A stretch of DNA of 64,000 nucleotides from Enterobacter chuandaensis (GCF_003594915.1 NZ_QZCS01000007.1:62001-126000), one strand, 5' to 3'. Shown: positions 31,592-41,873, counted from the first letter of the stretch. The notes: generated by a model from the letters alone, not told the origin. Program-made: numbers and translations.

Positions 31592-31942
31592 ATGCACGAA
31601 ATCACCCTCTGCCAGCGGGCTCTGGAACTTATCGAACAGCAGGCAGTGCAAAACCACGCGAAGCGCGTTACCGGCGTCTGGCTGAAGGTCGGGGCGTTTT
31701 CCTGCGTCGAGACCAGCGCCCTCACCTTCTGCTTTGAGCTGGTGTGCCGCGGTACGCTGGCGGAAGGCTGCGCATTGCATATCGACGAGCAGCAGGCGGA
31801 GTGCTGGTGCGAGCAGTGCCAGCAGTACGTCACCCTGCTGTCATCAAAAGTTCAGCGCTGCCCACAGTGCCAGAGCACGGGTCTTCGCATCGTGGCGGAT
31901 GACGGTATGCAGATCCAACGCCTCGAAATCGAGAAGGAGTAA
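31592..31942 (+). CDS. hypA: Hydrogenase maturation nickel metallochaperone HypA
   Basis: A 116-residue protein that delivers nickel to the hydrogenase 3 large subunit with HypB. The nickel ligand His2 is in MHEITLCQ. The zinc site is formed by CWCEQC and CPQCQS. The start follows GAGGAGG. It opens the hypABCDE operon. Confidence 0.96.
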   Translation: MHEITLCQRALELIEQQAVQNHAKRVTGVWLKVGAFSCVETSALTFCFELVCRGTLAEGCALHIDEQQAECWCEQCQQYVTLLSSKVQRCPQCQSTGLRIVADDGMQIQRLEIEKE

Positions 31943-31945
31943 TGT

Positions 31946-32809
31946 ATGTGTAGCACCTGCGGTTGCGCCGAAGGCAACCTGTATATAGAAGGGGACGAAC
32001 ACCGTCCCCACTCCGCGTTTCGCTCCGCGCCGTTTTCCCCTGCCCCGCGTCCTGCGGCGGCCCTGACCGGCATCACCTTTACGCCGCAACGCTCCGAAGC
32101 AGGCGACCTGCACTACGGCCACGGCGAGGCGGGCACCCACGCGCCGGGCATGAGCCAGCGCCAGATGCTGGAGGTGGAGATCGACGTGCTGGATAAAAAT
32201 AACCAGCTCGCCGCCCGCAACCGCGCCCGCTTTGCCGCGCGCGAACAGCTGGTGCTGAATCTGGTCTCCAGCCCCGGCTCCGGCAAAACCACGTTGCTAA
32301 CGGAAACCCTCAAGCACCTGAACGAACGCGTCTCCTGCGCCGTTATCGAAGGCGATCAGCAAACCGTTAACGACGCGGCGCGCATCCGCGAAACCGGTAC
32401 GCCCGCTATCCAGGTCAACACCGGTAAGGGCTGCCACCTGGACGCGCAGATGATTGCCGACGCCGCCCCGCGCCTGCCGCTGGCGGATAACGGCATCCTG
32501 TTTATTGAAAACGTCGGTAACCTGGTGTGTCCGGCCAGCTTTGACCTCGGCGAACGGCACAAGGTGGCGGTGCTTTCGGTCACCGAAGGGGAGGACAAGC
32601 CGCTGAAGTACCCGCACATGTTCGCTGCCGCCTCCCTCATGCTGCTGAACAAAGTCGACCTGCTGCCGTACCTGAACTTTGACGTGGATAAGTGCCTTGC
32701 GTATGCCCGAGAGGTGAACCCGGACATTGAGATCCTGCTGGTTTCCGCCACGCGCGGCGACGGCATGGACGCCTGGCTGGACTGGCTGGAGAGCGAACGA
32801 TGTGCATAG
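31946..32809 (+). CDS. hypB: Hydrogenase nickel incorporation GTPase HypB
   Basis: A 287-residue GTPase that drives nickel insertion. The high-affinity metal motif [10 protein letters not shown] (Cys2, Cys5, Cys7) is at the N-terminus. The GTPase domain has P-loop [11 protein letters not shown], then [16 protein letters not shown] and [10 protein letters not shown]. The linker (about 20-70) has some His but no long His-rich stretch, so nickel storage is probably minor. It overlaps hypC by ten bases. Confidence 0.96.
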   Translation: MCSTCGCAEGNLYIEGDEHRPHSAFRSAPFSPAPRPAAALTGITFTPQRSEAGDLHYGHGEAGTHAPGMSQRQMLEVEIDVLDKNNQLAARNRARFAAREQLVLNLVSSPGSGKTTLLTETLKHLNERVSCAVIEGDQQTVNDAARIRETGTPAIQVNTGKGCHLDAQMIADAAPRLPLADNGILFIENVGNLVCPASFDLGERHKVAVLSVTEGEDKPLKYPHMFAAASLMLLNKVDLLPYLNFDVDKCLAYAREVNPDIEILLVSATRGDGMDAWLDWLESERCA

Positions 32810-33072
32810 GCGTACCCGGACAAATCCACTCCATCGACGGCAATCAGGCCAAAGTGGAGGTTTGCGGCATCCTGCGCGATGTCGACCTGACGCTGGTGGG
32901 CAGCAGCGATGAAACGGGTGCCTCGCGAGTCGGCCAGTGGGTGCTGGTTCACGTGGGGTTTGCGATGAGCGTGATTAACGAAGCGGAAGCCCGCGACACG
33001 CTCGACGCCCTGCAAAACATGTTTGACGTGGAGCCGGACGTGGGCGCGCTCCTGTACGGCGAGGAGCGATAG
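32800..33072 (+). CDS. hypC: Hydrogenase maturation chaperone HypC
   Basis: A 90-residue chaperone that works with HypD in assembling the Fe(CN)2CO group and hands it to pre-HycE. The essential Cys2 is in [14 protein letters not shown]. Length and motif match E. coli HypC. The start lies inside the 3' end of hypB. Confidence 0.96.
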   Translation: MCIGVPGQIHSIDGNQAKVEVCGILRDVDLTLVGSSDETGASRVGQWVLVHVGFAMSVINEAEARDTLDALQNMFDVEPDVGALLYGEER

Positions 33073-33075
33073 CAC

Positions 33076-34197
33076 ATGCGTTACGTTGATGAATACCGCG
33101 CGCCGGAACAGGTGATGCAGCTTATCGGGCATCTGAAAACGCGCGCCGCGCTTCTGGACTACTCGAGAGAAAAACCGCTGCGGATCATGGAGGTGTGCGG
33201 CGGACACACGCACGCCATCTTCAAGTTTGGCCTCGACCAGCTGCTGCCGGAGAACATCGAGTTTATCCACGGCCCCGGCTGCCCGGTGTGCGTCCTGCCG
33301 ATGGGCCGCATCGACAGCTGCCTTGAAATTGCCGGCCAGCCCGACGTCATTTTCTGCACCTTTGGCGACGCGATGCGCGTGCCGGGGAAGAGCGGCTCGC
33401 TGCTGCAGGCGAAGGCGCGCGGCGCGGACGTGCGGATCGTCTACTCGCCGATGGATGCCCTGACGCTGGCGATGAATAATCCTGAGCGCAAGATCGTCTT
33501 TTTCGGGCTGGGTTTTGAAACCACCATGCCCGCCACCGCCATCACCCTGCAGCAGGCGAAAGCGCGCGGCGTCGATAACTTTTTCTTTTTCTGTCAGCAC
33601 ATCACGCTTATCCCCACGCTGCGCAGCCTGCTGGAAGCGCCGGATAACGGCATCGACGCGTTTCTGGCACCGGGCCACGTCAGTATGGTGATTGGCACAG
33701 ACGCCTACGGTTTTATCCCTGAACAGTACAATCGTCCGTTAGTAGTGGCTGGTTTCGAACCGCTTGATCTACTGCAAGGCGTGGCCATGCTGGTTGAGCA
33801 GAAAATAGCGGCCCTGAGCGCGGTGGAAAACCAGTACCGCCGCGTGGTGCCGGATGCGGGAAATGAACGAGCGCAGCAGGCAATCGCCGACGTGTTTAGC
33901 GTTGAGGGTGATAGCGAATGGCGCGGCCTGGGGCTGATTGCTGAATCCGGCGTGCGGCTGAGGCCTGCGTATCGCGCCTTTGACGCCGAAGCGCATTTTC
34001 GCCCGCAGCCCCAGCAGGTGTGTGACGACCCCCGCGCCCGCTGTGGCGACGTGCTCACCGGCAAATGCAAACCTCATCACTGCCCGTTATTTGGCAACAC
34101 CTGTAACCCGCAAACCGCGTTTGGCGCGCTGATGGTCTCCTCTGAAGGGGCATGCGCCGCGTGGTATCAGTATCGCAACCAGGAGTGTGAAGCATGA
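33076..34197 (+). CDS. hypD: Hydrogenase maturation iron-sulfur protein HypD
   Basis: A 373-residue scaffold for iron cyanide/CO ligand assembly. Conserved motifs are CGGHTH (Cys41) and GPGCPVC (Cys69, Cys72). The C-terminal [4Fe-4S] Cys residues appear in GEVLTGK-like RCGDVLTGKCKPHHCPLFG. Length equals the E. coli protein. It overlaps hypE by four bases. Confidence 0.96.
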   Translation: MRYVDEYRAPEQVMQLIGHLKTRAALLDYSREKPLRIMEVCGGHTHAIFKFGLDQLLPENIEFIHGPGCPVCVLPMGRIDSCLEIAGQPDVIFCTFGDAMRVPGKSGSLLQAKARGADVRIVYSPMDALTLAMNNPERKIVFFGLGFETTMPATAITLQQAKARGVDNFFFFCQHITLIPTLRSLLEAPDNGIDAFLAPGHVSMVIGTDAYGFIPEQYNRPLVVAGFEPLDLLQGVAMLVEQKIAALSAVENQYRRVVPDAGNERAQQAIADVFSVEGDSEWRGLGLIAESGVRLRPAYRAFDAEAHFRPQPQQVCDDPRARCGDVLTGKCKPHHCPLFGNTCNPQTAFGALMVSSEGACAAWYQYRNQECEA

Positions 34198-35204
34198 ACA
34201 CGGTGGAAATGGCGCACGGAAGCGGTGGACAGGCGATGCAGCAGCTGATTAACCGGCTGTTCATGGAGGCCTTTAATAACCCCTGGCTCGCCGAGCAGGA
34301 GGATCAGGCGCGTATTGACCTCGCGACCCTGACCGCCCACGGCGACAGGCTGGCCTTCTCCACCGACAGCTATGTAATTGACCCGCTGTTCTTCCCCGGC
34401 GGTGATATCGGCAAGCTCGCCGTCTGCGGCACGGCCAACGACGTGGCGGTCAGCGGTGCCGTTCCGCGCTACCTCTCCTGCGGGTTTATCCTCGAAGAGG
34501 GATTACCGATGGAGACGCTCACGACGGTGGTCAACAGCATGGCGCACACCGCGCGCGAGGCGGGTATCGCTATCGTTACCGGGGACACCAAAGTGGTCCA
34601 GCGCGGTGCGGCAGATAAGCTCTTCATCAACACCGCCGGTATGGGGGCGATCCCTGCCGACATTCGCTGGGGTGCGCAGCAGCTTACTGTGGGCGACGTG
34701 CTGATTGTCAGCGGCACGCTGGGCTGCCACGGGGCAACCATCCTGAACCTGCGCGAAGGCCTGGGGCTGGACGGCGAGCTTCGCAGCGACTGTGCGGTAC
34801 TCACTCCGCTTATCCAGACGCTGCGCGACATGCCGGGCATCAAAGCCCTGCGCGACGCCACGCGGGGCGGCGTGAATGCCGTCGTGCACGAGTTCGCGGC
34901 AAGCTGCGGCTGCGGGATTGAGCTGACCGAGCGCGGCCTGCCCGTTAAGCCTGCCGTGCGCGGGCTGTGCGAACTCTTAGGGCTTGACCCGCTTAACTTT
35001 GCCAACGAGGGTAAGCTGGTGATCGGCGTGGAACGCGCGGTGGCGGAAGCCGTTCTTGAACAGCTAAGAGCGCATCCCTTAGGGAAAGACGCGGCCATCA
35101 TCGGCGACGTGGTTGAGCGCAAAGGGGTGCGCCTGGCCGGGCTTTACGGCGTGAAGCGCACGCTGGATCTGCCGCACGCTGAACCGTTACCCCGAATTTG
35201 CTAG
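34194..35204 (+). CDS. hypE: Carbamoyl phosphate-derived cyanide ligand synthase HypE
   Basis: A 336-residue PurM-like ATPase that dehydrates the carbamoyl group placed on its C-terminal Cys by HypF, giving thiocyanate. The protein ends PRIC, with Cys336 as the acceptor. N-terminal VEMAHGSGGQAMQQL and FSTDSYVIDPLFFPGGDIGKLAV fit the family. A short hairpin (ACCGC / GCGGT, 35206-35222) follows before fhlA. Confidence 0.96.
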   Translation: MNTVEMAHGSGGQAMQQLINRLFMEAFNNPWLAEQEDQARIDLATLTAHGDRLAFSTDSYVIDPLFFPGGDIGKLAVCGTANDVAVSGAVPRYLSCGFILEEGLPMETLTTVVNSMAHTAREAGIAIVTGDTKVVQRGAADKLFINTAGMGAIPADIRWGAQQLTVGDVLIVSGTLGCHGATILNLREGLGLDGELRSDCAVLTPLIQTLRDMPGIKALRDATRGGVNAVVHEFAASCGCGIELTERGLPVKPAVRGLCELLGLDPLNFANEGKLVIGVERAVAEAVLEQLRAHPLGKDAAIIGDVVERKGVRLAGLYGVKRTLDLPHAEPLPRIC

Positions 35205-35268
35205 AACCGCGCCATAAGCGGTCAGCGCTGAACGTCTCTTTTTTGCCAGTTTCTATTGGAAAGCAATA

Positions 35269-37341
35269 ATGCCGTATACACCGATGAGCGATCTTGGACA
35301 GCAGGGCCTGTTTGACATCACGCGAACACTTTTACAGCAGCCCGATCTCGGCGCGCTGAGCGATGCCCTGACCCGGCTGGTCAGGCAATCTGCCCTGGCG
35401 GACAGCGCCGCGATAGTGCTCTGGCATAGCGGAACGCACCGGGCGAGCTACTACTCAACGCGTGATAATGGCAAAGCGTTTGAGTATGAAGACGAAACCT
35501 ACCTCGCGCACGGTCCGGTGCGCCGCATACTCTCCCGGCCTGAAGTGCTTCACTGCAATTTTGAAGAGTTCCGGATGGCGTGGCCGCGGCTTGCCCAGAG
35601 CAATCTCTATCAGCCTTTTGGGCATTACTGCATGCTGCCGCTGGCGGCAGAGGGCCAGATTTTTGGCGGCTGCGAGTTCATCCGCAACACCGACCAGCCC
35701 TGGAGCGAGGCGGAGTACGAACGCCTGCACACCTTTACCCAGATTGTGGCCGTCGTCGCGGAGCAGATCCAAAGCCGCGTTACCAATAACGTCGATTACG
35801 ACCTGCTGAGCCGCGAGCGCGACAACTTCCGCATTCTGGTCGCCATCACCAACGCTGTGCTATCAAGGCTCGACATGGATGAGCTGGTCAGCGAAGTCTC
35901 GAAAGAGATCCACCACTATTTCAAAATCGACGCCATCAGCATTGCGCTGCGCGGGCATCGCAAGGGCAAGCTGAACATCTACTCCACCCACTACCTTGAT
36001 GAGGCCAACCCGGCGCACGAGCAGAGCGAGGTGGATGAAGCGGGCACCCTCTCTGAACGGGTATTCAAAAGCAAAGAGATCCTGCTGCTGAACCTCAGCG
36101 AACAGGATCCGGTCGCGCCGTACGAACGGATGCTGTTCAACACCTGGGGCAACAAAATTCAGACCCTGTGCCTGCTGCCGCTGATGTCCGGCAACACCAT
36201 GCTGGGCGTGCTGAAGCTGGCGCAGTGTGAAGAAGGCGTGTTCACCACCGCCAACCTGAAGCTGCTGCGCCAGATCGCCGAGCGCATCTCGATTGCGCTG
36301 GATAACGCCCTCGCCTACCAGGAGATCCACCGCCTGAAGGAGCGGCTGGTGGACGAAAACCTCGCCCTGACCGAGCAGCTCAACAACGTAGACAGCGAGT
36401 TTGGCGAAATCATCGGACGTAGCGACGCCATGTACAGCGTGCTCAAGCAAGTCGAGATGGTAGCGCAAAGCGACAGCACGGTGCTGATCCTCGGCGAAAC
36501 AGGCACCGGCAAGGAGCTGATCGCCCGGGCGATCCACAACCTGAGCAATCGCAACAGCCGCCGGATGGTGAAGATGAACTGCGCGGCGATGCCTGCGGGG
36601 CTGCTGGAAAGCGACCTGTTCGGCCACGAGCGCGGCGCGTTTACCGGGGCCAGCAGCCAGCGTCTGGGGCGTTTCGAACTGGCAGATAAAAGCTCGCTTT
36701 TCCTCGACGAGGTAGGCGATATGCCGCTGGAGCTACAGCCTAAGCTACTGCGCGTATTGCAGGAGCAGGAGTTTGAGCGCCTCGGCAGCAACAAGCTTAT
36801 CCAGACCGACGTGCGTCTGATTGCCGCCACCAACCGCGACCTGAAAAAAATGGTCGCCGACCGCGAGTTTCGCAGCGATCTCTACTATCGCCTGAACGTC
36901 TTCCCGATCTGCCTGCCGCCGCTGCGCGAGCGCCCGGAAGATATCCCCCTGCTGGTGAAAGCCTTTACCGCCAAGATCGCGCGCCGGATGGGGCGGAACA
37001 TCGACAGCATTCCCGCCGAGACGCTGCGCACCCTCTCGTCAATGGAGTGGCCGGGCAACGTGCGCGAGCTGGAAAACGTCATTGAGCGCGCGGTGTTGCT
37101 GACGCGCGGGAACGTGCTGCAGCTTTCCCTGCCTGAAATCTCCCTGCCGGAACATCCCACCGTTACGGCAGAAGTGGCGCAGGAAGGCGAAGATGAATAT
37201 CAGCTCATTATGCGCGTACTGAAAGAGACTAACGGCGTGGTCGCCGGACCGAAGGGCGCAGCTCAGCGGCTGGGGCTGAAACGCACGACCCTGCTCTCCC
37301 GCATGAAGCGCCTGGGAATCGATAAAGAGAGCCTGCTTTAA
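35269..37341 (+). CDS. fhlA: Formate hydrogenlyase transcriptional activator
   Basis: A 690-residue sigma-54 activator that responds to formate and switches on hyc, hyp, hydN-hypF and fdhF. Two GAF-type sensor regions (about 1-370) precede an AAA+ domain with GETGTGKE, the sigma-54 loop GAFTGA and [11 protein letters not shown]-terminal Fis-type helix-turn-helix ([21 protein letters not shown]) ends the protein. Length is near E. coli FhlA (692). It follows hypE after 64 bases and is probably partly co-transcribed with it. Confidence 0.97.
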   Translation: MPYTPMSDLGQQGLFDITRTLLQQPDLGALSDALTRLVRQSALADSAAIVLWHSGTHRASYYSTRDNGKAFEYEDETYLAHGPVRRILSRPEVLHCNFEEFRMAWPRLAQSNLYQPFGHYCMLPLAAEGQIFGGCEFIRNTDQPWSEAEYERLHTFTQIVAVVAEQIQSRVTNNVDYDLLSRERDNFRILVAITNAVLSRLDMDELVSEVSKEIHHYFKIDAISIALRGHRKGKLNIYSTHYLDEANPAHEQSEVDEAGTLSERVFKSKEILLLNLSEQDPVAPYERMLFNTWGNKIQTLCLLPLMSGNTMLGVLKLAQCEEGVFTTANLKLLRQIAERISIALDNALAYQEIHRLKERLVDENLALTEQLNNVDSEFGEIIGRSDAMYSVLKQVEMVAQSDSTVLILGETGTGKELIARAIHNLSNRNSRRMVKMNCAAMPAGLLESDLFGHERGAFTGASSQRLGRFELADKSSLFLDEVGDMPLELQPKLLRVLQEQEFERLGSNKLIQTDVRLIAATNRDLKKMVADREFRSDLYYRLNVFPICLPPLRERPEDIPLLVKAFTAKIARRMGRNIDSIPAETLRTLSSMEWPGNVRELENVIERAVLLTRGNVLQLSLPEISLPEHPTVTAEVAQEGEDEYQLIMRVLKETNGVVAGPKGAAQRLGLKRTTLLSRMKRLGIDKESLL

Positions 37342-37351
37342 CCCGCCATTC

Positions 37352-37371
37352 CGGCGCCGCTTATGGCGCCG
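37352..37371 (+). terminator. Hairpin after fhlA
   Basis: CGGCGCC pairs with GGCGCCG around GCTTAT, ten bases after the fhlA stop. Only CCTTTC follows, so termination may be incomplete or Rho-assisted. Confidence 0.55.
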
Positions 37372-37401
37372 CCTTTCGTCACCCTGCGTAATTGTCCCTC
37401 A

Positions 37402-37459
37402 TTGACACAAAATCGTTTCCTCTGTATAAAATTCCGCCTTAATAATGCGTTTCATTTGC
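37402..37459 (+). promoter_or_regulatory. Strong sigma-70 promoter with Fur-like box
   Basis: TTGACA (37402-37407), 17 bases, then TATAAA (37425-37430) is a near-ideal promoter. AATAATGCGTTTCATTTGC (37441-37459) matches the 19-bp Fur consensus at 12 positions, placed over the start of transcription. Iron repression of the transporter operon behind it is inferred. Confidence 0.6.
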
Positions 37460-37492
37460 ATCAAAAATAATTTTAATGAAGGGTAGCGTTTA

Positions 37493-38491
37493 ATGAAAAA
37501 GGTTCTCTGCGCGTTAGGCCTGGCGGTTGCTTCGATGAGTTCAGCTCTGGCTACCACGTACCCACTCACCATAGAAAACTGTGGGTATAAAGAGACCTTC
37601 ACCAAAGCGCCGGAACGCGTCGTGGCCCTGGGTCAGAATACCGTAGAGATCCTGCTTCTGCTGGGTCTGGAAGATAAGGTCAAAGCCAGCGCCTTCTGGC
37701 CGACCAAAGTGCTGCCGCAGCTGGCTGAGCAAAACGCCAAAATCAAAACGCTGACCGTCGAAATTCCGACTCTTGAATCCATCCTTGCGCAAAACCCCGA
37801 TTTTGTTCCTGCCCAGCTGCCGCTGCTGCTCGGGCCGGAAAGTAAGGTCGCAAAACGTGAAGATCTTGCCACAGTGGGGGTGAACAGCTATTTATCACCG
37901 GGCATGTGCGCTACCAAAAAGGCCGCAGGCGATATGTACGGCAGCCGCCAGACGCTGTGGGATATGACGTACCTTTATAAAGAGATTGAAGATTTCGCGA
38001 AGATTTTCAACGTTGAAGCGCGCGGCCAGGCCGTTATCGCGGATTTCAAAAAACGCGAGGCCGACCTGCGTCAGGAATTTGGTAAAAACAAAAAAGATCT
38101 CTCGTTTGTTTTCTGGTTCTCAAGCGCCTCGCCTTCGGCGGATGCCTATGTCGGCGGGAAAAACAGCGCCTCCGGTTTTATTGCTAACGTGCTGGGCGGC
38201 CATAACGCCATTACCGCTGAGTCTGAATGGCCGACCGTCGGCTGGGAAAGCATTATCGCCGCGAACCCGGATGTGATTGTCGTCTCCAGTCTGGACCGCA
38301 ACCGCTGGGCGCTGGATAACGCAGAAGAGAAAATCAAATTCCTGAAAAGCGATCCTGCCGTGAGCCAGCTTGATGCCGTCAAAAAAGGCCATATCGTGGT
38401 GATGGACGGCCAGGCCATGAACCCGACGATTCGCACGATTTACGGCGCTGAGCAGGTGGGCGAACAGCTCAGAAAACTGGGGCTGAACTGA
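37493..38491 (+). CDS. Iron-siderophore-type ABC transporter binding protein
   Basis: A 332-residue periplasmic protein of the Fe3+-siderophore/B12 class. The signal peptide is MKKVLCALGLAVASMSSALA. The family segment ERVVALGQNTVEILLLLGLEDKV follows, and the C-terminus has the expected GHIVVMDGQAMNPT region. The ligand cannot be named from sequence. No outer-membrane receptor gene is nearby. The operon has no counterpart between fhlA and ygbA in E. coli K-12. The stop overlaps the permease ATG (TGATG). Confidence 0.85.
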   Translation: MKKVLCALGLAVASMSSALATTYPLTIENCGYKETFTKAPERVVALGQNTVEILLLLGLEDKVKASAFWPTKVLPQLAEQNAKIKTLTVEIPTLESILAQNPDFVPAQLPLLLGPESKVAKREDLATVGVNSYLSPGMCATKKAAGDMYGSRQTLWDMTYLYKEIEDFAKIFNVEARGQAVIADFKKREADLRQEFGKNKKDLSFVFWFSSASPSADAYVGGKNSASGFIANVLGGHNAITAESEWPTVGWESIIAANPDVIVVSSLDRNRWALDNAEEKIKFLKSDPAVSQLDAVKKGHIVVMDGQAMNPTIRTIYGAEQVGEQLRKLGLN

Positions 38492-39528
38492 TGACAGCAG
38501 CCGTACTTCAGGCCCGACAGGGCCTGTTTCTGACCACGTCTGCTCTGCTTGCCGTCGTCCTGCTGTTTTTAGTGATTGCTCTCGGCGTCAGCGTCGGTGA
38601 GCTGTCGATTCCGCTGTCCAGTGTCTTTTACGCTATTGGCAATAAGCTGGGGCTGACCGACGTTCCGCTCAACCGCATCTATGAGAGCGTGATCTGGGAC
38701 TTTCGCCTGAGCCGCGCGCTGGTGGCGGCCTGCTGTGGGGCCGGTTTAGCCATCTGCGGCGCCGTGCTGCAAAGCCTGCTGAAGAATGCGCTGGCGGAAC
38801 CCTACGTGCTCGGCGTATCGGCGGGTGCCTCAACCGGGGCGGTGTCGGTCGTCGTACTGGGGATTGGCACTGGCGCGGTGTCGCTTTCTGCGGGCGCATT
38901 TGCCGGGGCGTTTGCCGCCTTTGCGTTTGTCGCCTTCCTGACGAACGGCGCGCGCGGCGGCAATGAACGCACCATTCTGGCGGGCGTTGCCGCCTCACAG
39001 CTTTTCAACGCCATTACCGCCTATACCATCAGCACCTCCGCCAGCGCGCAGCAGGCGCGCGACGTGATGTTCTGGCTGCTGGGCAGCTTCAGCGGCGTAC
39101 GCTGGCCGGAATTCCAGCTGGCGCTGGTGGTCGTGCTGGCGGGCCTTGCCGTCTGTCTTTACTATTCCCGGGCGCTGGACGCCTTTACCTTTGGTGATGA
39201 CGCCGCCGCCTCGTTAGGCATTGCCGTGCCCTGGGTGCGCCTTGCCTTGTTCACCACCACTGCACTGATTACCGCGACCATCGTCAGCATGGCGGGCTCA
39301 ATCGGTTTTGTAGGGCTGGTGGTGCCGCACGTCATGCGCTTCCTGTTCGGGCCGCTGCACCGCACGCTGCTGATTGCCAGCGCGCTGGCGAGCGCGATCC
39401 TGATGGTGCTGGCTGATATCGCCTCGCGCATGCTGATTGCCCCGCAGAGCCTGCCCGTCGGCGTCGTCACCGCGCTGGTGGGCGTGCCGTTCTTTGCCGT
39501 GATTATCTACCGCTCAAGGAATAAGTGA
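38491..39528 (+). CDS. Iron-siderophore-type ABC transporter permease (FecCD family)
   Basis: A 345-residue membrane permease with about nine or ten hydrophobic helices. The FecCD family segments RLSRALVAACCGAGLAICGAVLQ and EPYVLGVSAGASTGAV are clear, as is GFVGLVVPHVMRFLFG. It would form a homodimeric channel. It overlaps both neighbours by one base, so translation is coupled. Confidence 0.9.
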   Translation: MTAAVLQARQGLFLTTSALLAVVLLFLVIALGVSVGELSIPLSSVFYAIGNKLGLTDVPLNRIYESVIWDFRLSRALVAACCGAGLAICGAVLQSLLKNALAEPYVLGVSAGASTGAVSVVVLGIGTGAVSLSAGAFAGAFAAFAFVAFLTNGARGGNERTILAGVAASQLFNAITAYTISTSASAQQARDVMFWLLGSFSGVRWPEFQLALVVVLAGLAVCLYYSRALDAFTFGDDAAASLGIAVPWVRLALFTTTALITATIVSMAGSIGFVGLVVPHVMRFLFGPLHRTLLIASALASAILMVLADIASRMLIAPQSLPVGVVTALVGVPFFAVIIYRSRNK

Positions 39529-40287
39529 TGAGCATCTGTGCTGAGAATATTACCTGGACGGTAGGCAAAAAGGTCATCGTCAATAACGTCTCGCTGAAGG
39601 TTTCACGCGGCGAAACGGTAGGACTGCTCGGCCCTAACGGCTGCGGCAAATCGTCGCTTTTGCGCATACTGGCTGGTCTGCGTCGCCCGGACAGCGGCAG
39701 CGTGACCCTGGACGGGCAGGACATTTCCCGCATCGCCAAAGCAGCTGGCGCGCCGGGTGGCGTTCGTTGAGCAGCACGGGATGACCGACGCCAACATGCG
39801 CGTGCGCGACGTGGTGAAGCTCGGGCGCATTCCGCACCACTCCCCTTTTTCGAACTGGAGCGCGCAGGATGATGACACCGTCACCGCGGCTCTGCAGCGT
39901 GTCGATATGCTGGACCGCAGCGAGCAGGGCTGGCTGAGCCTGTCCGGCGGCGAGCGTCAGCGGGTGCATATCGCCCGCGCGCTGGCGCAAACGCCAACCG
40001 AAATCCTGCTGGATGAACCGACCAACCACCTGGACATCCATCATCAGATGCAGCTGATGCAGCTCATCAGCGAGCTGCCGGTGACCAGCATCGTCGCTAT
40101 CCACGATCTTAACCACGCCTCGATGTTCTGCGACTCGCTGATCGTGATGCAGAAAGGGCAAATTGTGGCGACGGGAACGCCGCAGGACATCTTATCCGAA
40201 GAGCTGCTCTGGGACGTATTCCGGGTCAAAACCAAAATTGAGATCTCGCCGTTCCATGGTAAAAAACATATCCATTTCATGGTGTAG
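39528..40287 (+). pseudogene. Iron-siderophore-type ABC transporter ATPase, frameshifted
   Basis: Two overlapping frames together make one complete ATPase. Frame one (39528-39770) has MSICAENIT, Walker A GPNGCGKSS and ends prematurely after GQDISRIAK. Frame two resumes with QLARRVAFVEQHGM and contains the signature LSGGERQR, Walker B EILLDEPTNHLD and the switch His. Removing one A from the AAA at 39738-39740 restores a 252-residue protein of normal length. This is therefore a one-base insertion, either a real inactivating mutation or a sequencing error in a short A run. The intact flanking genes make an error or a very recent event more likely. Confidence 0.85.
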
Positions 40288-40302
40288 GGGCGAATAAACC
40301 GT

Positions 40303-41523
40303 ATGCCTTTGCGCCCCGCCACCGCGCTCTGGCCGCCCGTTTTACTGGGTAGCCAGTTTGTTTTTAACATTGGGTTTTACGCCGTCGTTCCCTTCCTGGC
40401 GATATTTCTGCGCGACGACATGCTGCTCTCCGGCGGGCTCATCGGGCTGATCCTGGGCCTTCGCACGTTCTCCCAGCAGGGGATGTTTATCGTTGGCGGT
40501 GCGCTTTCGGACCGGTTTGGCGCGAAAGTCATTATCCTCAGCGGCTGTATAGTTCGTGTTTCAGGCTATCTGCTGCTGGCCTTCGGAGGAACGCTGTGGC
40601 CGATTATTCTGGGCGCGTGTCTGACGGGCGTCGGCGGCGCGTTATTTTCTCCCTCTATTGAGGCATTGCTGGCAAAAGCGGGTACGCACAGCGAGGCAAA
40701 AGGGAAACGAAGCCGGGCGGAGTGGTTTGCGCTCTTTGCCGTCTGCGGGGAGCTCGGCGCGGTACTGGGCCCGGTTGTGGGCGCCCTGCTAACGGGGCTT
40801 GGCTTCCGCCAGGTGGCGCTGGCGGGGGCAAGCGTCTTTGTCATTGCGTTGGTGGTGCTCTATTTCTGTCTTCCTGCTGCTGCCCACCGTTCACAGACGC
40901 TAAAAATAGCGCCCTGGTGGACGACGTTTCGTCAGCCGCGCTTTGTCGCCTTTATCATTGCCTACAGTTCATGGCTGTTAAGCTATAACCAGCTCTATCT
41001 GGCGCTGCCGGTGGAGATACAGCGCTCCGGCGGTAACGAGAGAGATCTCGGCCCGCTTTTTATGCTCGCCTCCGTTCTGATCATCTCGTTACAGCTGCCG
41101 CTGGCGCGCTTTGCCCGACGCGTGGGCGCGGTGAGGATCCTGCCGGTGGGCTTTTTGCTCCTCTCTGCCGCCTTCGCGAGCGTGGCGATGTTTGCGGCAA
41201 CGCAACCGCCTGAGGGCTGGCTGCGGCTTCTGCCCTCGGTCTGTTTTGTGACGCTGCTGACGCTGGGACAGATGCTGCTGGTGCCCTCGGCAAAAGATCT
41301 CATTCCACGGTTCGCCGAGGAATCAACGCTGGGGGCGCACTACGGCGCGCTCTCTACCGCCGGAGGCATCGCGGTCCTGGCCGGAAATTTGTTGTTTGGT
41401 AGCCTGCTGGATCGCGCACTGGTGCCTTCAACGCAGGCGATTTACCCCTGGCTGCTGCTGGCCCTCTTCCCGCTCTGCAGCGCACTGGCCCTGAATGTGA
41501 TTTGCCGCCCGCTACGAAGCTGA
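40303..41523 (+). CDS. MFS transporter linked to the siderophore ABC operon
   Basis: A 406-residue, roughly 12-helix major facilitator protein. The motif GGALSDRFGAKVII after the second helix is the MFS motif A. It somewhat resembles MdtH/EntS-type exporters. It starts 15 bases after the ATPase frame, so it probably belongs to the same operon. Such neighbours often export a siderophore or a breakdown product, but the substrate here is unknown. It converges on ygbA with a five-base gap and no terminator. Confidence 0.8.
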   Translation: MPLRPATALWPPVLLGSQFVFNIGFYAVVPFLAIFLRDDMLLSGGLIGLILGLRTFSQQGMFIVGGALSDRFGAKVIILSGCIVRVSGYLLLAFGGTLWPIILGACLTGVGGALFSPSIEALLAKAGTHSEAKGKRSRAEWFALFAVCGELGAVLGPVVGALLTGLGFRQVALAGASVFVIALVVLYFCLPAAAHRSQTLKIAPWWTTFRQPRFVAFIIAYSSWLLSYNQLYLALPVEIQRSGGNERDLGPLFMLASVLIISLQLPLARFARRVGAVRILPVGFLLLSAAFASVAMFAATQPPEGWLRLLPSVCFVTLLTLGQMLLVPSAKDLIPRFAEESTLGAHYGALSTAGGIAVLAGNLLFGSLLDRALVPSTQAIYPWLLLALFPLCSALALNVICRPLRS

Positions 41524-41528
41524 ACGGT

Positions 41529-41873
41529 TCACTTTTTCGGGCGGTATTTTTCCGGTAATTCCGGCACCGGACGACGGTCATCAATCAGATGGCGGATGGT
41601 CAAAATGGGGTGGCGCCATAACATACGCGGGCCTGCCCAGCGCATCACCTGCTTCATCTCTTCACGTCTGGCGGGTTGATAGCAGTGCACCGGGCACTGC
41701 TTACAGGCGGGCTTTTCCTCACCAAAAACGCACTTATCCAGGCGTTTATGAGCATAAGCCTTCAGCGCCTGATAATGCCCCTCATCCTGAGCAGCCTGCG
41801 GACATTGTTTCTCGTACAACGCGATCATCTTCGCGATGGTCTCTTTTTCTCGTGATATGCGTTTACCGGTCAT
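41529..41873 (-). CDS. ygbA: YgbA, nitrosative-stress protein
   Basis: A 114-residue protein of the nitrous oxide-stimulated promoter family (E. coli YgbA, 117 residues, NsrR regulon). Several Cys (CPQAAQDEGHYQ, CVFGEEKPACKQCPVHC) could bind a metal or cluster. It ends PELPEKYRPKK. It lies between fhlA and mutS as in E. coli, separated from fhlA by the transporter insert. Its biochemical role is not known. Confidence 0.9.
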   Translation of the reverse strand: MTGKRISREKETIAKMIALYEKQCPQAAQDEGHYQALKAYAHKRLDKCVFGEEKPACKQCPVHCYQPARREEMKQVMRWAGPRMLWRHPILTIRHLIDDRRPVPELPEKYRPKK

